Assembly: GCF_013409575.1 (NCBI RefSeq)
Contig: NZ_JACCCY010000005.1
Coordinates: 62,001 to 126,000, forward strand
Length of the DNA stretch: 64,000 nt
Direction: 5' to 3'
Source: Macellibacteroides fermentans
GTDB lineage: Bacteria; Bacteroidota; Bacteroidia; Bacteroidales; Tannerellaceae
The notes under the pieces were generated by a model. That model had not been told where the DNA came from. It saw only the letters and a program-made list of their open reading frames with translations, and searched no databases. Each line of letters starts with the position of its first letter. The stretch's first letter is position 1. Shown here one piece after another: positions 37,538 to 45,658 of this stretch. The position numbers and the translations under genes were made by a program.

Positions 37538-37981
37538 ATGCAAGTTATTTTGAAAGAAGACGTAGTTAACTTAGGCTACAAAGACGATATCGTAACAGTT
37601 AAAGACGGTTACGGACGTAACTTTCTAATCCCCCAGGGTAAAGCTGTGATTGCATCAGATTCTGCTAAAAAAGTGTTAGCAGAAAACTTAAAACAACGTG
37701 CTCACAAGTTGGCCAAAATTAAGGCAGATGCTCAGGAATTGGCTGCTAAGTTGGAAGGTGTTTCACTTACAATTGGTGCAAAAACAAGTTCTACAGGAAC
37801 AATCTTTGGTTCTGTAACAAATATTCAGGTTGCTGAAGCATTGGCAAAAGCTGGATTCGAAGTAGATCGTAAGATCATTTACATCAAAGAATCTGTAAAA
37901 GAAGTTGGTACTTACAAAGCTACTGTTAAGCTTCACAAAGAAGTTTCTGTTGAAATTTCTTTTGAGGTTGTTGCTGAATAA
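37538..37981 (+). CDS. rplI: 50S ribosomal protein L9
   Basis: 147 residues. The N-terminal rRNA-binding domain [20 protein letters not shown] then [20 protein letters not shown] is followed by the long connecting helix (about 42-75) and the C-terminal domain (LFKS-type region [20 protein letters not shown]). Standard bacterial L9 length. The gene is preceded by a strong GGAGG and ended by an excellent terminator, so it closes the operon. Confidence 0.98.
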   Translation: MQVILKEDVVNLGYKDDIVTVKDGYGRNFLIPQGKAVIASDSAKKVLAENLKQRAHKLAKIKADAQELAAKLEGVSLTIGAKTSSTGTIFGSVTNIQVAEALAKAGFEVDRKIIYIKESVKEVGTYKATVKLHKEVSVEISFEVVAE

Positions 37982-38000
37982 TCAACATTCTAAAAATATA

Positions 38001-38034
38001 AAAGAGGTATATCATTCGATATACCTCTTTTTTT
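38001..38034 (+). terminator. Rho-independent terminator of the ribosomal operon
   Basis: AAAGAGGTATATC (38001-38013) pairs perfectly with GATATACCTCTTT (38018-38030) around a 4-base loop, followed by a T run. The A-rich left side could also serve the convergent TonB gene. Confidence 0.93.
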
Positions 38035-38056
38035 GTATCCTATTTTCCTCTATTAT

Positions 38057-40129
38057 TTATAAATTATAGGATAGTGTCAGCCAGGTAACTCGGGAGTCGC
38101 GGTTCCGAATTTGTCTTTGCTGAAATGAGCTGGTTTGAATTCTGGTTGTTTCTTCCAGACTATCAAAAATATTATTTACACTCAGTGAAGCCTTAAGTTT
38201 CTTCTTTAATAGGTATTGAGCTATTCCGACATTAACACTATAGCGATTTTGTATTTCACCTTGAGCTGTAAGTTGATCTGAAATGTAATAACCATCAGTT
38301 TGCAACTGAGTGTTGGGTGTGAGTTGGAAAGATAACAGTGCTTTTGCCAGTATACAGGTCATCTCCTTTTTCTCATCGTATCCAATTGTGCGACCGTCAA
38401 TCTGATCCCGGTAAATGTCAGACGAGGCACTCATTGACAGCCGATTGATGGGTTTCCAGTTGGTAGAAATCTCAATTCCCCAGGTATTACTATTTCCTGT
38501 ATTTTGTTTTGTCCAACGAATTTCATCGTTTACTTGGTTGGCAATATCCATAATTCTGTTGCTCTTATGTCTATAATATATTGCCGGGGTAATGCTGAAG
38601 TAATTATTTGTGAATGCATAGGATGCTTCTGCTAAATGTATTACTTCAGGGGCCAAATTCGGATTACCCTGTTTAATATAGGTGATATCCGCCCTGTCAA
38701 TAAAAGGATTAAGGTCTGAAGCAATTGGCCGATTTGTACGTTGTTGATAACCTAAACTAAAAATCCCATTTTCAGCTACCTGATATTCAAAGTTTGCTTT
38801 GGGATAAATCTGAACTTTATTCTTATTCATTTTTCCATTCAAATCAGGACTGTTTATTTCTTCTTTGGTATGTTCGGCTTGCATTCCTATTTCGATTGTA
38901 AAAGGGGCGATTGTCTTTTGAAGTGAGGCATATCCTAAATTGATGTAGCGGACAAAATTAAAGTCAGTCGATTTAGATAAATTAGGCATCCAATCTCCAT
39001 TTGTTAGATTATCTGCTTTGGCCTTATAATCCTCATTTTGAATCCGACCCATGTATCCAATATTAAACGTGTAACCGTTTTGGAACGGATAATACACCTT
39101 CGTTGAAAAAAAGTAATTGCTCTTGTCTTGATTTACGTTCAGGTTGTCTTGTGCGATAATTTTTCCAGTAGTGAATTGTTCATTTTCATAATGATTGTTC
39201 TCGTCGTACGAAAAATTATTATAATTGAATCGAATATTCAGTTTTCCTTTATTCCAGAATGTATGTAACCATGTTGCTTCTGCGGCATAAGCATCCTGAC
39301 CTTGATTATTGTAACGGTGACGAATTATTTTGTTTGTAATGTCTCCGACAGAATTTCTTCTGGTGTTATTTATTCCACCATATCTATCATATTGCATGTG
39401 CTGTAGTAGTGTGTAAACTGTAAGATAATCTTTGTCTGACAATAAATACCCTACTGTAATGTCTCCGATATGTACTTCCGGATGCGCAGAGGCGTTGTTA
39501 TCCATCTCTGTAGATCCACTGCTATTGGTGGTTAGTTTATAAAATGATCGTTCCCTGTATTCTCTTCTATAATTATAATTGGTTGTAACCGACCATTTCC
39601 CAGGAGCTATTGTTGCTTTTATTCCTGCGGTGTATCGTTGATTACTTCCGCCACCCAAAGTCAGGTCAAGAGAAGACGACTTTAAATATTCAGGAGTGCT
39701 TGAATAAGAAAACACGCCACTTTCCCCATCCGGCAAAAAAGATAAATCAGGTTGAGACAATACGGTTATTTGTCTAAAAAAAGAGGCTGGCAACTGGATT
39801 ATAATATCTCCACTTTGCTCTTCTAAAAATCCATAGGGAATACCTCTGATCAGTTGAGCACTTTTAGAAGATCCTCTGAAAAAAACGGAGCCTTCAATAT
39901 CTGTATTGACAGAAGGGAGCTGGCTTATTATATCGGATGTAGTTCCCAAATTGCTGGAAATATTGCTCGACGTATTTAGTTGTTTGATCGTTCCACTGTT
40001 TATCGTAGTGAAATATTGTCCCTGAATATTTATATTTTGAATTGTCAATACCGTATCAGTCGTAAACTGGGACGAAAGATGGTGTATGGTAATAATAGGC
40101 AGAAGAAAAAGATAAGTTGAAAGTTTCAT
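38057..40129 (-). CDS. TonB-dependent receptor-like outer-membrane protein
   Basis: I chose the Met at 40129 (MKLSTYLFLLPIITIHHLSS), giving 690 residues with a signal peptide; the longer frame runs back into the terminator hairpin at 40153-40190. There is no carboxypeptidase-like domain. The plug follows at once (DIISQLPSVNTDIEGSVFFR then RGIPYGFLEEQSGDIIIQLP), then a barrel of about 550 residues rich in Tyr/Asn/Thr strands (TITPAIYYRHKSNRIMDIAN-like turns) ending in SRVTWLTLSYNL with a terminal hydrophobic/aromatic strand. It probably imports a metal complex or other small molecule; the ligand is not evident. It lies 24 bases past the hairpin that follows the small lipoprotein gene, without a clear promoter box of its own. 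Confidence 0.8.
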   Translation of the reverse strand: MKLSTYLFLLPIITIHHLSSQFTTDTVLTIQNINIQGQYFTTINSGTIKQLNTSSNISSNLGTTSDIISQLPSVNTDIEGSVFFRGSSKSAQLIRGIPYGFLEEQSGDIIIQLPASFFRQITVLSQPDLSFLPDGESGVFSYSSTPEYLKSSSLDLTLGGGSNQRYTAGIKATIAPGKWSVTTNYNYRREYRERSFYKLTTNSSGSTEMDNNASAHPEVHIGDITVGYLLSDKDYLTVYTLLQHMQYDRYGGINNTRRNSVGDITNKIIRHRYNNQGQDAYAAEATWLHTFWNKGKLNIRFNYNNFSYDENNHYENEQFTTGKIIAQDNLNVNQDKSNYFFSTKVYYPFQNGYTFNIGYMGRIQNEDYKAKADNLTNGDWMPNLSKSTDFNFVRYINLGYASLQKTIAPFTIEIGMQAEHTKEEINSPDLNGKMNKNKVQIYPKANFEYQVAENGIFSLGYQQRTNRPIASDLNPFIDRADITYIKQGNPNLAPEVIHLAEASYAFTNNYFSITPAIYYRHKSNRIMDIANQVNDEIRWTKQNTGNSNTWGIEISTNWKPINRLSMSASSDIYRDQIDGRTIGYDEKKEMTCILAKALLSFQLTPNTQLQTDGYYISDQLTAQGEIQNRYSVNVGIAQYLLKKKLKASLSVNNIFDSLEETTRIQTSSFQQRQIRNRDSRVTWLTLSYNL

Positions 40130-40152
40130 TAGTATTCCGTTTTTTATTAAAC

Positions 40153-40190
40153 AAAAAAAAGGCCTGTATGTTAACATACAGACCATTTTT
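40153..40190 (-). terminator. Terminator after the small lipoprotein gene
   Basis: GGTCTGTATG and CATACAGGCC (minus strand; 40175-40184 with 40161-40170) pair around TTAA and are followed by eight T. It lies just upstream of the TonB receptor start, so expression of that gene would need read-through or a hidden promoter. Confidence 0.85.
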
Positions 40191-40209
40191 TAATACGCTT
40201 AGTTTCTAA

Positions 40210-40416
40210 TTACTGAGCAGGAGCAGCTTCAACAGGAGCAGCTTCAGTTGCTACAGCAGCAGAGTCAGCAACAGCAGGAGCTTCTTCTACAGCAGGAGCT
40301 ACTTCTTCAACAGCTGGTTGTTCAGCTACAGCTTCAGTAGATTCAGCAGATTTGTTACCACATGAAGAGAAAGAAACAGCTGCAACGATAGCAGCGAATG
40401 CAAATAACTTTTTCAT
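40210..40416 (-). CDS. Small Ala/Glu/Pro-rich lipoprotein, 68 aa
   Basis: A lipoprotein signal MKKLFAFAAIVAAVSFSSCG (Cys 19) is followed by NKSAEST and a low-complexity acidic tail made of Ala, Glu, Val and Pro (for example EEVAPAVEEAPAVADSAAVA). The mature protein has about 50 residues and is probably extended. Similar short abundant lipoproteins with AEAAP-like repeats are common in Bacteroidales genomes; no function is known. A strong promoter (TACATTTG box) and a strong terminator make it a single-gene unit, consistent with high expression. Confidence 0.8.
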   Translation of the reverse strand: MKKLFAFAAIVAAVSFSSCGNKSAESTEAVAEQPAVEEVAPAVEEAPAVADSAAVATEAAPVEAAPAQ

Positions 40417-40468
40417 TTTGTCTTTTAATTAAAACGGTCAATAATATCTTTGTTGTTGTAAAACGATG

Positions 40469-40476
40469 CAAATGTA
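40469..40476 (-). promoter_or_regulatory. -7 promoter box of the small lipoprotein gene
   Basis: TACATTTG on the minus strand matches TAnnTTTG, with TTG (40500-40502) 23 bases upstream. The leader is about 45 bases. Confidence 0.5.
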
Positions 40477-40574
40477 TATATTAATTTGACTATGTTATAC
40501 AACATAGAGCACTTTTTTTTTGTTTTTTTTCAAATATTTTTTAATATGCTGAATATTAAGTGTTTGCATTAATG

Positions 40575-42239
40575 TTAAAAATTGCTGTAAAGATATCTTT
40601 TGATACTTTTCTTCGGCGTTTTTTCGAATTCGGTTGGATAAAGTTGTATGGATGCAACTTTTTCGTAAGGAGCAACCAGTTTATTAATCTCAACCAGATT
40701 CTGCTGCATGATAAGAGGTAAGTCTGTATGCATGATTCCAGTACCATCTACGGTGTCATAATCCGGATAAACAAGGGCAATCAGTTTTCCGTCTCTTTCG
40801 ATGACAAGACTTTCCATAATGTAAGGCAAATTATTCAGCTTGGCTTCAATTTCTTCAGGGAAAATATTCTGACCGCTGCTGCTAAGTATCATAGTTTTGG
40901 AACGCCCTCTTATGTAGATACGCTTTTCTACATCAATTGTTCCAAGATCGCCTGTCTTTAACCAACCATCCTGGGTAAAAACGGCATTGGTTGCCTCATC
41001 ATTTTTATAGTATCCTTTCATTACATTTTCTCCCCGTACCTGAATTTCCCCAACCTGATTATAGGGATCCTCCGAGTCAATACGCACATCCATTATTCCG
41101 TTTAATACTTTGCCACAAGATCCGGGTATAAATGCTTCATTGGAATCGTAACTGATAAGCGGTCCACATTCAGTCATTCCGTATCCGATTGTAAAGGGAA
41201 ATTTGATTTTATAAAGGAAATCGGTTACCTCCTGATTCATTGCGGCACCTCCTACAATAACTTCTTTGAAACGTCCTCCCATTGCATCAATCAGTTTCTT
41301 TCGTATCTGAGCATATATTCTGTTATCCAATAAGGGAATATTCAGAGCCAGTTTTACTGTTCGTTTATTTAATTGGGGTAGAATCATCTTCTTATAAATC
41401 TTTTCAAGAATCAGAGGTACTGTCAGAATCAGATTAGGTTTAACCTCTTCGAAAGCAGTAAGCAGGATTTTGGGAGTAGGGGTTTTGCCTAACAAAAATA
41501 CATGTGCTCCAACAGCCATAGGTACCAGAAAATTAAAGGTACAGCTGTAGGCATGAGCAAGCGGAAGGAAACAGAGTTCACGATCACCTTTAAACATTAA
41601 ACCAAGTGTTTTGGCATAGGTGACATTTCCAGCCAGATTGTTTCCAGTAAGCATCACTCCCTTGCTGAATCCTGTAGTTCCCGAAGTATAATTTAGTAAT
41701 ACGACTTTTTCATTGTCAAGATCTGCATACTTAATGTGCTCTATAGAATATCCCTTGGGGTACTTATGTGCCATTTTTGAATCCAAGGTCTTAAGCAGCT
41801 TTTGTATACTTTCTCCGTCCCGTTGATGCAGGCAACGAAAATCAGTCAAAGAGAAAACCCCACGTATATTGGCAATCTTTTCTTCTTCCAGCGTATCCCA
41901 TATACGGTCGCTTGTAAATAGAAATACAGATTCGGAATGATTTATAATGTGATGTACGTCGTTAGGATTAAAGTCTTGCAGAATCGGAACAATGATAGCA
42001 CCGTAAGTAACTGCCGCCATATAGGTGATACACCAACGGGAATTGTCTTTACCAATAAGAGCTATCTTATCTCCCCTGCGAATCTGACACTCTTCAAATA
42101 AGATATGAATGCGGGCTATCTCTGTCGCAACTTCTCCAAAAGAAAATGAGATACCTTTGCTATAATCTGTAAGTGCTGGAAGGTCCCAATTGGCTTTAAA
42201 ACTATCTTCGTAAATCTTTATAAAATTCTCTTTAATCAT
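40575..42239 (-). CDS. AMP-dependent synthetase / long-chain fatty acid-CoA ligase
   Basis: The Met at 42239 (MIKENFIKIYEDSFKANWDL) gives 554 residues; the longer frame would start inside the promoter. Adenylate-forming motifs are complete: P-loop LLNYTSGTTGFSKGVML (about residue 170), A5 GYGMTECGPLIS, A7 WLKTGDLGTID, A8 IRGRSKTMILSSSGQNIFPE, and a C-terminal Lys in KTPKKSIKRYL. The enzyme activates a fatty acid to acyl-AMP and then a thioester, probably acyl-CoA, at the inner membrane. It is transcribed alone and diverges from mtaB; the two promoters are about 55 bases apart. Confidence 0.88.
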   Translation of the reverse strand: MIKENFIKIYEDSFKANWDLPALTDYSKGISFSFGEVATEIARIHILFEECQIRRGDKIALIGKDNSRWCITYMAAVTYGAIIVPILQDFNPNDVHHIINHSESVFLFTSDRIWDTLEEEKIANIRGVFSLTDFRCLHQRDGESIQKLLKTLDSKMAHKYPKGYSIEHIKYADLDNEKVVLLNYTSGTTGFSKGVMLTGNNLAGNVTYAKTLGLMFKGDRELCFLPLAHAYSCTFNFLVPMAVGAHVFLLGKTPTPKILLTAFEEVKPNLILTVPLILEKIYKKMILPQLNKRTVKLALNIPLLDNRIYAQIRKKLIDAMGGRFKEVIVGGAAMNQEVTDFLYKIKFPFTIGYGMTECGPLISYDSNEAFIPGSCGKVLNGIMDVRIDSEDPYNQVGEIQVRGENVMKGYYKNDEATNAVFTQDGWLKTGDLGTIDVEKRIYIRGRSKTMILSSSGQNIFPEEIEAKLNNLPYIMESLVIERDGKLIALVYPDYDTVDGTGIMHTDLPLIMQQNLVEINKLVAPYEKVASIQLYPTEFEKTPKKSIKRYLYSNF

Positions 42240-42262
42240 AGCACAAAATTGTGAAATTTGCG

Positions 42263-42293
42263 CAAAAGTATGGACAAAAGTGCAGATATACAA
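42263..42293 (-). promoter_or_regulatory. Promoter of the acyl-CoA ligase gene
   Basis: Minus strand TTG (42291-42293), 20-base spacer, TACTTTTG (42263-42270): full consensus. The transcript begins about 17 bases before the ATG at 42239. Confidence 0.6.
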
Positions 42294-42324
42294 CTAAAAA
42301 AGAGAGTAACTTGCTCCTTTTGTG

Positions 42325-42332
42325 TAACTTTG
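42325..42332 (+). promoter_or_regulatory. -7 promoter box of the mtaB operon
   Basis: TAACTTTG matches TAnnTTTG, 21 bases before the mtaB ATG at 42354. No clear -33 element at the standard distance. Confidence 0.45.
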
Positions 42333-42353
42333 CATCGAAATTTACTATATAAA

Positions 42354-43676
42354 ATGATAGATAATACAGTTTTTGAAAATAAACTTGCAGCATACTATAC
42401 CTTAGGGTGTAAGCTTAATTTTGCAGAAACCTCAACTATTGGCAAAACACTTGCTGCGCAAGGCATTCGTAAAGTACGTAACGGAGAAAAAGCAGATATC
42501 TGCGTCATAAATACATGTTCGGTGACCGAATTGGCGGATAAAAAATGCCGGCAGGCGATCCGTCGTATCAGTAAACAACATCCCGGAGCCTACATGGTAG
42601 TAACGGGCTGCTATGCCCAATTAAAACCAGAAGAGGTTGCGTCAATTGAAGGGGTTGATTTGGTTCTTGGAGCCGAACAGAAGTTGGATATAGTGTCTTA
42701 CCTCAATGACTTTAAAAAGAAAAATGAGGGAGGGGCTATTGTAGCATCCAAGACAAAAGATATCAAAACCTTTTCGCCGTCGTGTTCGGCAGACGACCGG
42801 ACCAGACATTTCCTTAAGGTTCAGGATGGTTGTGATTATTTCTGTACCTATTGTACGATTCCATTTGCCAGGGGCAGAAGTAGAAACGGATCCATTGCAT
42901 CCATTGTGAAACAGGCAGAAGAGGTAGCTTCCAAAGGGGGTAAAGAAATAGTGCTTACCGGAGTCAATATTGGAGATTTTGGCCGGACCACCGGTGAAAC
43001 TTTTTTAGATCTTATAAAGGCGCTTGATGAGGTGGAAGGAATAGTACGTTATCGCATCTCGTCTATTGAGCCAAACCTTATAACAGATGAAGCGATTCAC
43101 TTTGTGGCTCAATCCAAGCGATTTGCTCCCCACTTCCATATACCGTTGCAAAGTGGAAACGATGAGGTTCTTCGATTAATGAAGCGTAAATATGATACCT
43201 CATTGTTTAAGCACAAAGTCTCAAAAATTAAGGAGTTGCTGCCAAATGCCTTTATTGGCGTGGATGTAATAGTTGGTACCCGTGGAGAAACCGACGAATT
43301 ATTTGAAGATGCACGAGTATTTATTGAAGGGTTGGACATTTCCCAATTACATGTGTTTAGCTATTCAGAGCGTCCAGGTACACAGGCTCTCAAAATTGAT
43401 CATTCGGTAGATCCCAAAATAAAACATACTCGTAGTCAGCAACTACTTGACCTCTCCGAAAGGAAATTACATGCCTTTTATGAGGCAAATATTGGTAAGG
43501 AACAGGTTGTCTTGTTCGAAGAGGCTAAACATGGGGATGTGATGCATGGATTCACAGCGAATTATATAAAGGTTGAGGCTCCCTATCGGAAAGATTTGGT
43601 CAATGAAACGCGCCGGGTGTTGTTACACGATTTTAACGAAGATAAAACGGCTCTTACGGTAACCATAATTGAGTAA
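42354..43676 (+). CDS. mtaB: tRNA (N6-threonylcarbamoyladenosine(37)-C2)-methylthiotransferase MtaB
   Basis: The ATG at 42354 gives 440 residues; upstream codons lie over the promoter. Radical-SAM methylthiotransferase with three domains. The N-terminal UPF0004 domain holds the auxiliary cluster Cys residues (YYTLGCKLNFAET, VINTCSVTE, VVTGCYAQL). The radical-SAM core has the CxxxCxxC in VQDGCDYFCTYCTIPFARG, and a C-terminal TRAM domain binds tRNA. The GCKLN motif separates MtaB (YqeV type) from MiaB (GCQMN). It converts t6A37 to ms2t6A in tRNAs reading ANN codons. It leads an operon with an acyltransferase and a GT2. Confidence 0.92.
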   Translation: MIDNTVFENKLAAYYTLGCKLNFAETSTIGKTLAAQGIRKVRNGEKADICVINTCSVTELADKKCRQAIRRISKQHPGAYMVVTGCYAQLKPEEVASIEGVDLVLGAEQKLDIVSYLNDFKKKNEGGAIVASKTKDIKTFSPSCSADDRTRHFLKVQDGCDYFCTYCTIPFARGRSRNGSIASIVKQAEEVASKGGKEIVLTGVNIGDFGRTTGETFLDLIKALDEVEGIVRYRISSIEPNLITDEAIHFVAQSKRFAPHFHIPLQSGNDEVLRLMKRKYDTSLFKHKVSKIKELLPNAFIGVDVIVGTRGETDELFEDARVFIEGLDISQLHVFSYSERPGTQALKIDHSVDPKIKHTRSQQLLDLSERKLHAFYEANIGKEQVVLFEEAKHGDVMHGFTANYIKVEAPYRKDLVNETRRVLLHDFNEDKTALTVTIIE

Positions 43677-43677
43677 G

Positions 43678-44568
43678 ATGATGAATAATATTCTTTATAG
43701 CTTTTTATATGCATGGGCAAAACTTCATGGAGTACTGCCCATGCGTATACTATATATATTAAGTGATTTGTTTTATATTATTATTTACAAACTTGTAGGC
43801 TATCGTTTAAAAGTTGTAAGAAAGAATATGAAAAAGTCATTTCCGGATAAATCTGCTGAAGAATTAAAGAAGCTGGAGCAGGAGTTTTACCATCACTTTT
43901 GCGATTATGTGGTAGAAACATTAAAACTGTCTCATATTTCGCTTGAAGAGGTGCAGCGGCGGGCTTATCTAAGTAATCCGGAGTTGGTCGACGATTTAAT
44001 GGAGAAAGGGCATACAACGTTTATATTACTGATGGGACACTATGGTAACTGGGAATGGTTTTCAGCATCTTCCAGCCGTTTTAAAAGTGCCAGGGTATAC
44101 CAGATATACAGACCGCTTACTAATTTAGCATTCGACAGGCTTTTTGTTTATCTGCGTACTCGTTTCGGATCTTTAGGTATAAAGAAGAATGATACGATTC
44201 GGGATATAATGAAATTGAAACAGGATAAAACTCCCAGTGTGGTTATTTTCCTTGCCGATCAGACACCCAGTAAAGCAAACCTCCACTATTGGACGAATTT
44301 TTTAAATCAGGACAGTTCCATTCTTACTGGTCCGGAGCGCATCGCGCGTAAATTGAATCTGCCTGTAATCTACTTAGATACTACAAAATTAAAAAGGGGT
44401 TACTATAAAGTTGATATGAAATTACTTTGTGAGTCCCCTCGTGAAACTTCAGAGTTCTGGATCACAGAACAGTATGCCCGTTTAATGGAAAAAACTATTT
44501 TACGAAATCCAGCGTACTGGTTGTGGACACATAAAAGGTGGAAACATAAAAGACCGGCTGATGTATGA
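43678..44568 (+). CDS. LpxL/HtrB-type lysophospholipid (lipid A) acyltransferase
   Basis: Tandem ATGs at 43678/43681 follow the mtaB stop by one base; the first gives 296 residues. One N-terminal hydrophobic segment, then the LPLAT domain with the catalytic HX4E motif in LLMGHYGNWEWFS (His about residue 118) and the downstream FLADQTPSKANLHYWTNFL and LTGPERIARKLNLPVIYLD blocks. The C terminus YWLWTHKRWKHKRP is typical of lipid A secondary acyltransferases. It should transfer an acyl chain from acyl-ACP to a lipid A precursor at the inner membrane. It overlaps the following GT2 gene by 4 bases (ATGA). Confidence 0.88.
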   Translation: MMNNILYSFLYAWAKLHGVLPMRILYILSDLFYIIIYKLVGYRLKVVRKNMKKSFPDKSAEELKKLEQEFYHHFCDYVVETLKLSHISLEEVQRRAYLSNPELVDDLMEKGHTTFILLMGHYGNWEWFSASSSRFKSARVYQIYRPLTNLAFDRLFVYLRTRFGSLGIKKNDTIRDIMKLKQDKTPSVVIFLADQTPSKANLHYWTNFLNQDSSILTGPERIARKLNLPVIYLDTTKLKRGYYKVDMKLLCESPRETSEFWITEQYARLMEKTILRNPAYWLWTHKRWKHKRPADV

Positions 44569-45593
44569 AAAAAGTATCTGTTATTATTCTTAATTGGAAC
44601 GGAGAGCAGTTATTGAAGCAATTTCTGCCTTCTGTTGTGAAGTATACTCCGGACGATATTGCCGATGTTGTGGTTGCAGACAATGGGTCGACTGATAAGT
44701 CCCTCGTTTTGCTTAAAACGCAATTTCCTACGGTCCACATTATAGAACTGGAAAAGAATTTTGGGTTTGCTGATGGATACAATCAAGCAATTGCTGCAGT
44801 TAAGACTCCCTATGTCGTTTTGCTGAATAGTGATGTTGAGGTTACTCCAAACTGGCTTTATCCGCTTGTTGAGGAGGTTGAACAGCATGTTGATGTGGTA
44901 GCGGTGCAACCTAAAATTCGTTCATGGAAAGAAAAAAGTTCATTTGAGTATGCCGGTGCATGCGGCGGTTACATGGATAGGTATGGTTATCCGTTTTGCA
45001 GAGGCCGCTTGTTGCATATCTTAGAAACCGACAACGGACAGTATGATACTCCAACGGATGTATTGTGGACTTCCGGGGCTTGCATGCTTGTACGTCGGGA
45101 TGTATTTGTTAAAGTAGGGGGGCTGGATGCCACATTTTTTGCGCATCAGGAAGAGATTGATCTTTGCTGGCTTATGAGATGCCGGGGGTATAGGTTGCGC
45201 TGTATTCCTGCTTCAGTTGTATATCATGTGGGCGGTGGAACTTTGGAGGCTGAAAGTCCCAGAAAAACATTTTTGAATTTCAGGAATAATTTATTGATGT
45301 TATATAAGAATATCCCCGAATATGCATTAAGGCGAGTAATGTTGACCAGGAGAATATTGGATTATATTGCAGCTGCAAAGTTTTTGTTGAACGGCTATCC
45401 TTCCAATGCTAAAGCAGTATACGAAGCCCGTCGTGAGTTTTATCGAATCAAATATAGATATGAAAGCATCCGTAAGGCCAATCTGGAGCAACGGGTGGTT
45501 AAACAGATTCCTGAAATTATGAAAGGAAGTCTGCTTGTTAGTTTCTATATAAAAGGAATGAAACGATTCTCTCTTTTAAAATTTATCCGTTAA
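44565..45593 (+). CDS. Glycosyltransferase family 2 (rhamnosyltransferase-like)
   Basis: 342 residues. GT-A fold: N-terminal VSVIILNWNGEQLLKQFLPS, nucleotide-binding VVADNGSTDKSLVLL, the metal-binding DxD equivalent in VVLLNSDVEVTPNWL, and the acceptor-site HQEEIDLCWLMRCRGYRLRC. This pattern fits the WbbL-type GT2 branch that adds deoxyhexose or other sugars to envelope glycans. No membrane spans in the catalytic part. The start codon overlaps the preceding acyltransferase stop, so expression is coupled. Together they suggest an envelope-lipid or surface-glycan step, but the acceptor is unknown. Confidence 0.9.
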   Translation: MKKVSVIILNWNGEQLLKQFLPSVVKYTPDDIADVVVADNGSTDKSLVLLKTQFPTVHIIELEKNFGFADGYNQAIAAVKTPYVVLLNSDVEVTPNWLYPLVEEVEQHVDVVAVQPKIRSWKEKSSFEYAGACGGYMDRYGYPFCRGRLLHILETDNGQYDTPTDVLWTSGACMLVRRDVFVKVGGLDATFFAHQEEIDLCWLMRCRGYRLRCIPASVVYHVGGGTLEAESPRKTFLNFRNNLLMLYKNIPEYALRRVMLTRRILDYIAAAKFLLNGYPSNAKAVYEARREFYRIKYRYESIRKANLEQRVVKQIPEIMKGSLLVSFYIKGMKRFSLLKFIR

Positions 45594-45631
45594 TCGATCG
45601 TCCCCTAAAGAAAGAATGATTAACGGATAAA
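45582..45631. terminator. 14-bp perfect inverted repeat at the junction of convergent genes
   Basis: TTTATCCGTTAATC (45582-45595) and GATTAACGGATAAA (45618-45631) are exact complements with a 22-base spacer. The left arm covers the GT2 stop codon (45591-45593). There is no T tract. It sits between the GT2 gene and nhaD, which converge, and may stop transcription from both sides. Confidence 0.45.
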
Positions 45632-45658
45632 ATTGAAAAAGATTTTATTCAATATGTT

